Shown here: positions 59,451 through 64,000 of the stretch, in pieces
Layout: each line of letters opens with the position of its first letter
How positions within the stretch are numbered: position 1 is the first letter of the stretch
Assembly: GCF_003202285.1 (NCBI RefSeq)
Contig: NZ_MASW01000002.1
Location: 558,001-622,000 of the forward strand
Source: Prauserella muralis
GTDB taxonomy: Bacteria; Actinomycetota; Actinomycetes; Mycobacteriales; Pseudonocardiaceae
Reading direction: 5' to 3'
DNA: 64,000 bases
Notes under the pieces: generated by a model
Databases searched by the model: none
What the model saw: only the letters and a program-made list of their open reading frames with translations
What the model was told of the DNA's origin: nothing
Made by a program: the position numbers and the translations under genes

Positions 59451-60488
59451 TCAGTGTGCCGGTGCGGCGCCGCCCGTTCGGCGGCCCAGCCGCAGCGGGC
59501 GCTGCTTCAGGCTGTCCACGGCGACCGCGAAGATGATCACGCCACCTTTGATGAGCAGCTGCGTGAAGAACGGCACGTTCATGAGGATCAGTCCCGTGCT
59601 CAGCACGCCGAGAATCACCGAGCCGATGAGGGTGCCGATGATCCGGCCGCGACCGCCCATCAGGCTCGTGCCGCCCAGCACCACCGCGGCGATCGCGTCC
59701 AGCTCGTAGCTGGTGCCCGCGGTGGGCTGCGCGGACACCACCCGGGCGGCGAAGATGACGCCCGCCAGCCCCGCGCACGCGCCCGCGATCACGTACACCG
59801 AGGTGATCACGCGCTTGACGTTGATGCCCGCGAGCCGGGCCGCCTCGGCGTTGCCGCCGACGGCGTAGACGTGCCTGCCATACCGGGTGCGCTCGAGGAC
59901 GAACCAGGCGGCGACGTAGACCACCGCCATGACCACGACGGGCACCGGGATGCCCGCGAAGTAGCCGTTGCCGATGTCGCGGAAGCCGAGCATGTTGTCC
60001 ACCACCGGCTGCCCGTCGGTCATCGTGTACGCGAGCCCGCGGAGATAGGTCATGGACCCCAGCGTGACGATGAAGGCGGCGAGCGACAGATACGCGGTGA
60101 GCAGGCCGTTGACGAGGCCGGCGGCCGCGCCCGCGAGCACCCCGAGCAGCACGGCCACCGGGGCGGGCAGTCCGCCGATCGCCGCGAGCACGGCCACCAC
60201 CCCGGACACGGCGAGGGTGGAGCCGACCGAAAGGTCGATACCCGCGGTGAGGATCACGAAGGTGAGGCCCGCGGCGAGGATCGCGTTGATCGCGATGGAC
60301 CTGGCGATGTTGAACAGGTTGTCGATCGAGGCGAAGTTCGGCGCGATCGTGGCCATCAGCACCACCAGGGCGATCAGCACCACGAGGATGCCGACCCGGT
60401 CCCACCAGTAGGCGAAGTCGAACGACGGGGTGCTCTGCTCCGGCCGGGGGGCGGTCAGCTCGGCCTTGTCGAGTGTGCGGTCAGTCAT
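59451..60488 (-). CDS. Sugar ABC transporter permease (RbsC type)
   Basis: A 345-residue CUT2-type permease with about nine hydrophobic segments. FVILTAGIDLSVGSTLAVSG and YELDAIAAVVLGGTSLMGG are the signature regions, as in the permease at 40046. ATG 60488 overlaps the end of the ATPase gene by 8 bases. With the ATPase and binding protein upstream it forms the second ribose-type importer of the window; the sugar is unknown. Confidence 0.9.
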   Translation of the reverse strand: MTDRTLDKAELTAPRPEQSTPSFDFAYWWDRVGILVVLIALVVLMATIAPNFASIDNLFNIARSIAINAILAAGLTFVILTAGIDLSVGSTLAVSGVVAVLAAIGGLPAPVAVLLGVLAGAAAGLVNGLLTAYLSLAAFIVTLGSMTYLRGLAYTMTDGQPVVDNMLGFRDIGNGYFAGIPVPVVVMAVVYVAAWFVLERTRYGRHVYAVGGNAEAARLAGINVKRVITSVYVIAGACAGLAGVIFAARVVSAQPTAGTSYELDAIAAVVLGGTSLMGGRGRIIGTLIGSVILGVLSTGLILMNVPFFTQLLIKGGVIIFAVAVDSLKQRPLRLGRRTGGAAPAH

Positions 60489-62001
60489 GGGTCTCTCCCT
60501 GGTTCCGCCGCGCGGCACCGGTCGCGTGGAACATGACGTCCTCCTCGCTCGCGAGACGCGAGTCGAGCTCCTGCACGATCCGGCCTGCCCGCATGACGAG
60601 GATGCGGTCGCTGATTCCGATGGCCTCGGGCAGATCGGACGACACCACGAGCACCGCCTTGCCGCGTTCGGTGAGCTCGTTGACGAGCTCGTAGATCTCC
60701 CGTTTGGCGCCGATGTCGACGCCGCGGGTGGGTTCGTCGAGGATCAGCACGTCCGGCTCGCGCATCAGCCACCGCGCGAGCGCGGCCTTCTGCTGGTTGC
60801 CGCCGGAGAGCGACCGCACCGGAAGCCGCAGGGCGCTGCGCCGCAGGCGTAGCCGGTCCATCCGCGCCGTCACCTCCTGCCGGATCCGGCGCCGCTGCAG
60901 CACGCCGGCGCTGCTGAGCCGGTCGAGCGAGCTGATGGCGATGTTGTGCTCCACCGAGTGCGGCAGGAACAGCGCCTGGTCCTTGCGGCTCTCCGGAACC
61001 ATCGCCAGCCCGGCGCGGATGCCCTCGCGTGGCGTCCTCGCGTTGACGACGCGGCCACGCACCCGCACGGTGCCCGCCGTCGCCCGGTCCGCGCCGAACA
61101 CGAGCCGGGCCGCCTCGGTGCGGCCGGAGCCGATCAGCCCCGCCAGGCAGACGACCTCGCCGGCTCGCACCCGGAAGGTGACGGGACCGACGCCGGGGCC
61201 GGCCAGGTTCTCGACGTCGAGCACGGTGTCGCCGGGCCGCTGACGGTCGTGCCGGTAGAGGTCTTCCACCGGGCGGCCGACCATCATCCGCACGACGTCG
61301 TCGGGATGCACCTCGTCCCGGCGGCGGGTGCCGATGTGCGCGCCGTCACGGAAGACGGTGATGCGGTCGGCGAGCTGCCACACCTCCTCCATGCGGTGGG
61401 TGATGTAGACGAGTCCGGCTCCGCCGCGCCGCATCTCGCCGACGAGCCGGTACAGCTGCGCGGCCTCGGCACGGGACAGCGCGGCGGTGGGTTCGTCGAG
61501 CACGAGGATCCTCGCGTCCTCGCTCACGGCGCGCGCGATCTCCACCATCTGCTGCATGCCGACGCTCAGCGTTCCCAGCGTGCGGCGCGGATCGATGTCT
61601 GCGGCGATGCGGGCGAGCTTGGCCCGCGCCGCCCGCACCATGCCGCGGCGGTCGAGTGCCCCGTGCCAGTTCCGGGGCTCCTGCCCGAGCGCGAGGTTCT
61701 CCGCGACGGTCATGGTGGGCACCGTGTTCAGTTCCTGGTGGATGATCGCGATGCCGTGCCGGGCCGCCTCGTTGGGGGATCGGATCTCGACGTCCTGGCC
61801 GTCGACGAGGATGCGTCCGGCATCCCGTTGTTCGTTGCCCGCCAGGATCTTCATCAACGTGGACTTGCCCGCGCCGTTCTCGCCGACCAGCGCGTGCACC
61901 TCGCCGGCGCGCAGGTCGAAGTCGACCCGGTTCAGCGCGAGGGTCGCGCCGAATCGTTTGGTCACGCCCTCCAGGCGCAGCAAGACGTCGTCGGATGTCA
62001 T
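60481..62001 (-). CDS. Sugar ABC transporter ATP-binding protein (RbsA type, duplicated)
   Basis: A 506-residue tandem ABC ATPase. The first half has GENGAGKSTLMKILAGN and LVLDEPTAALSR; the second has GLIGSGRTEAARLVF and LSGGNQQKAALARWLMREP followed by LILDEPTRGVDIGAKRE. As is usual in this family the second nucleotide site is degenerate in its Walker A. ATG 62001 lies 20 bases after the binding-protein gene stop. It energises the permease encoded next. Confidence 0.9.
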   Translation of the reverse strand: MTSDDVLLRLEGVTKRFGATLALNRVDFDLRAGEVHALVGENGAGKSTLMKILAGNEQRDAGRILVDGQDVEIRSPNEAARHGIAIIHQELNTVPTMTVAENLALGQEPRNWHGALDRRGMVRAARAKLARIAADIDPRRTLGTLSVGMQQMVEIARAVSEDARILVLDEPTAALSRAEAAQLYRLVGEMRRGGAGLVYITHRMEEVWQLADRITVFRDGAHIGTRRRDEVHPDDVVRMMVGRPVEDLYRHDRQRPGDTVLDVENLAGPGVGPVTFRVRAGEVVCLAGLIGSGRTEAARLVFGADRATAGTVRVRGRVVNARTPREGIRAGLAMVPESRKDQALFLPHSVEHNIAISSLDRLSSAGVLQRRRIRQEVTARMDRLRLRRSALRLPVRSLSGGNQQKAALARWLMREPDVLILDEPTRGVDIGAKREIYELVNELTERGKAVLVVSSDLPEAIGISDRILVMRAGRIVQELDSRLASEEDVMFHATGAARRNQGETHD

Positions 62002-62021
62002 GATCGCTCGTCCTTCGCTCG

Positions 62022-62981
62022 TCACCAGCCGGGGTACTCGGTGACGGTCTCGCGGGTGACCAGCTCGCTGGGGATCAGGATCGTGGACTCCTTCGGCGGG
62101 TTGCCCGCGACGATGTCCTGTGCGATCCGGACTCCCCGGCGCACCATCTCGGCCGGATCCTGCGTCGCGGTACCGATGAACGGGGAGCCCTTGCGCTTCA
62201 ACTCGGCCACGGCTTCCGGGCTGCCGTCCACACCGGTCACCTTGACGCGGTCGCTGAGGCCCGCCTGTTCCACCGCGAGCACCGCGCCGAGCGCGGACGG
62301 GTCGTTCATTCCGAAGATGCCCTGCACGTCGGGCGTGGCGGTGAGCATGTCCGTGGTGACCGCCAGACCCGAGGCACGGTCGTTCTTGGACGCCTGCTGA
62401 CCGGCCACCGTGATGCCGGGATACTCCTCGACCATCCTGCGGCAACCGGTGATCCGGTCGCGGATGGTCTGGATCGGCGTGCCGTCCACGATGAGCACGT
62501 TGCCCTTGCCGCCCAGTTGCTCGAAGAGGTACCGGCAGGACTTCTCGCCCGCCTGCACCGCGTCGGTCATGACGACCGCGTCCGCGCCCTTCGCCGGGGT
62601 GTCCACCGCGATCACGATGATCCCGGCCTGGCGCGCCCTGACGATGGCCGGTTCGATGCCGCTCTCGTCCACCGCACTGATGATGATGAGGTCGACGCCC
62701 TGCTGGATGAACGCGTCGATCTGGTTGTTCTGGTTGGCCAGATCCAGCTGTGCGTCCTGCGTGTTGATCGTCGCGCCGATGCGCTCGGCCGCCTGCTTGG
62801 CGCCCTTGTCCATGGCGGAGAAGAACGGGTTCGACATGTCCTGCACCATCAGGCCGATCGACTCGATCCTCTCCGGCCGGTTCGCCTGCGTGTCGGCGTC
62901 ACCCGAGGTGCACCCGGCGAGACCGATGGTGGCGGCGGCCGCGATGCTCAGCAGGGCGGCCCGGAACGAGTGGGACTTCAT
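62022..62981 (-). CDS. Sugar ABC transporter substrate-binding lipoprotein
   Basis: A 319-residue lipoprotein of the ribose-binding fold. The signal ends in the lipobox LAGC near residue 24 (AATIGLAGCTSGD). SIGLMVQDMSNPFFSAMDKG and IIISAVDESGIEPAIVRARQ begin the mature domain, and GIFGMNDPSALGAVLAVEQA the second lobe. It is the first gene of the importer operon, directly downstream of the LacI regulator gene. The ligand is unknown. Confidence 0.88.
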   Translation of the reverse strand: MKSHSFRAALLSIAAAATIGLAGCTSGDADTQANRPERIESIGLMVQDMSNPFFSAMDKGAKQAAERIGATINTQDAQLDLANQNNQIDAFIQQGVDLIIISAVDESGIEPAIVRARQAGIIVIAVDTPAKGADAVVMTDAVQAGEKSCRYLFEQLGGKGNVLIVDGTPIQTIRDRITGCRRMVEEYPGITVAGQQASKNDRASGLAVTTDMLTATPDVQGIFGMNDPSALGAVLAVEQAGLSDRVKVTGVDGSPEAVAELKRKGSPFIGTATQDPAEMVRRGVRIAQDIVAGNPPKESTILIPSELVTRETVTEYPGW

Positions 62982-63115
62982 TGTGCCTCCTCGGTGGGGG
63001 AGCCTTCGCGGAACAGGAGGGCATACCGGTCGCCACGAGGCATGGGGGTACCGGCGAGCCGTGCTCCGTGAGCGGGCCCGGAACGGGAAAGGTGTGCGGT
63101 TGTCGGCGCGGCAGC

Positions 63116-64000
63116 TCAGCAGCCGCAGGACCGCCGGATGACGAGATCGGCGCTCACCTCCCGGCTGTCCTCAGGGCGATACACCGGAGTAGGTGACCGG
63201 CCCTGGCGTTCTGCGTCCAGCTGCTCGTCGATGAGGCGAGCCAGAGTCTGTGCGGCGAGGACGCCGATGTGCTCGCTGTCCTCGTCCAACATGGTCAGTG
63301 GCGGATCGAGCAGCGGTGCCCAGGCGAAGTCGTCGAAACCGATGATCGCGACGTCGTCGGGTACGCGGAGGCCGCGCTCTCCCAGCACGGTCAGCGTCGC
63401 GTGCACCATCGGGTTGTTACCGGCGATGATCGCGCGAGGTGCCGTCGTCCCGGGCCGGTCCAGGTGGGCGCTCAGGGTCGCGTGGGCCGAGGCGGCGTCG
63501 TTGCGGCTCTCCAGCACGGTCAGCTCGGCGCCGTGCAGCCGGGCGGCTTCGCGGATGCCTCGCTCCCGGGCCAGCCGGGTCGACCACAAAGCCGGGTAGA
63601 CCAGGAAAAGCCAGTCTGGGTAGCCGTGTTCGGCCAGATGCGCGCCCACGCGCAGGCTGGCCGCCGCGTTGTCCATCGTGATGCTCGGCAGCCCGGTGTT
63701 CTCCGGCGGGTGCGAGTCCACGAACACCACGGGGATGTCCCAGTCGGCAAGCAGTTCGACGTTCTCCTGTCGCAGCGTCAGTGTGGAGATGACGCCCGCG
63801 GTGCGCGACTGGATGAGGTTGCGGATGGTGGCGTCCTCGAGATCGGGCGTGTACACGCCCTCGGCGGCGATGTCGGCGACCACCGCCGTGCGGTCGCTGA
63901 GCCGCAGTGTCCGCTCGATGCCCTTCATCAGGTCGATGTAGTAGTAGTTCGATGTGCTGGCGGTGATGACGGCCACGGAACTGCGCGTGTTCCTCCGCAG
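63116..64000 (-). CDS. LacI-family transcription regulator, partial
   Basis: The effector-binding part of a LacI-family repressor, about 295 residues in the window; its helix-turn-helix lies beyond the right edge. SSVAVITASTSNYYYIDLMK begins the sugar-binding domain. ADWDIPVVFVDSHPPEN, NNPMVHATLTVLGERGLRVP and VAIIGFDDFAWAPLLDPPLT are conserved blocks, the last typical of LacI. It ends CGC after VIRRSCG. It lies 134 bases upstream of the importer genes, on the same strand, and probably senses the imported sugar. Confidence 0.87.
   Translation of the reverse strand: MRRNTRSSVAVITASTSNYYYIDLMKGIERTLRLSDRTAVVADIAAEGVYTPDLEDATIRNLIQSRTAGVISTLTLRQENVELLADWDIPVVFVDSHPPENTGLPSITMDNAAASLRVGAHLAEHGYPDWLFLVYPALWSTRLARERGIREAARLHGAELTVLESRNDAASAHATLSAHLDRPGTTAPRAIIAGNNPMVHATLTVLGERGLRVPDDVAIIGFDDFAWAPLLDPPLTMLDEDSEHIGVLAAQTLARLIDEQLDAERQGRSPTPVYRPEDSREVSADLVIRRSCGC

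Overview
The window is very GC-rich and densely packed, with many GTG starts, 4-base ATGA/GTGA overlaps, and Actinomycetota-specific families (DUF4383, DUF3618, DUF4235, DUF2795, CsoR, a PfkB-type FruK, a FolP2-like dihydropteroate synthase, small laccase). It looks like a chromosome segment of a Pseudonocardiales-type actinomycete (Saccharomonospora, Prauserella or Amycolatopsis relatives); the genus is inferred. No rRNA, tRNA, CRISPR array, transposase or phage structural module was seen.

1-13 kb: a glycan locus. A minus-strand run (SDR sugar epimerase, O-carbamoyltransferase, a GT2-GmhB fusion, a GT9 heptosyltransferase-like enzyme, GmhA, cut by the left edge) suggests a heptose-containing, carbamoylated glycan in a Gram-positive. 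Divergently come a polysaccharide pyruvyltransferase and two tandem paralogous GT2 enzymes, then a ClpC-like AAA+ unfoldase, then two GT4 enzymes on the minus strand.

13-19 kb: stress and envelope genes: DUF4383 membrane protein, large HPII-type catalase, RsbW-like ATP-binding protein, a holin-like/DUF3618/DUF4235 trio, an NPPY methyltransferase, a CDGSH Fe-S protein and a haem-oxygenase-like iron enzyme.

19-29 kb: a fructose PTS operon (fruK, EIIA, EIIBC, HPr); a MocR regulator divergent from an alpha/beta hydrolase, with a clear direct-repeat operator; several small actinobacterial proteins; an SDR epimerase, an SRPBCC protein and a FolP2-like protein.

29-38 kb: an exported copper/redox cluster: a Tat two-domain laccase, a 1336-residue ThuA/discoidin/sugar-dehydrogenase/PKD/DUF1080 mosaic, a cupredoxin with five Ig-like repeats, and, as a separate transcript, an arylsulfotransferase-family Tat protein. 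Two of these proteins share an undescribed module of about 85 residues with two conserved cysteines.

39-48.5 kb: a complete non-phosphorylating deoxy-sugar catabolic locus (L-fucose or a similar sugar): ABC importer, mutarotase, aldose dehydrogenase, lactonase, dehydratase, SDR, FAH-type hydrolase and a FadR-type regulator. The same ACATCGGAT motif lies in front of two of its transcription units.

48.5-54 kb: a CsoR copper regulon (CsoR, CopZ, a His-rich exported protein, CopA) with a divergent DHA2-type exporter; three operator-like sites lie between them. 54-58 kb: epoxide hydrolase, FAD/Rieske oxidoreductase and topoisomerase IB. 58-64 kb: a second ribose-type ABC sugar importer with a LacI regulator (cut by the right edge) and a large protein I do not recognise.

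Two families of intergenic repeats recur: family A (period 21, three loci) and family B (period 30, three loci, two of them folding into 22-bp hairpins). All six lie just downstream of at least one gene.
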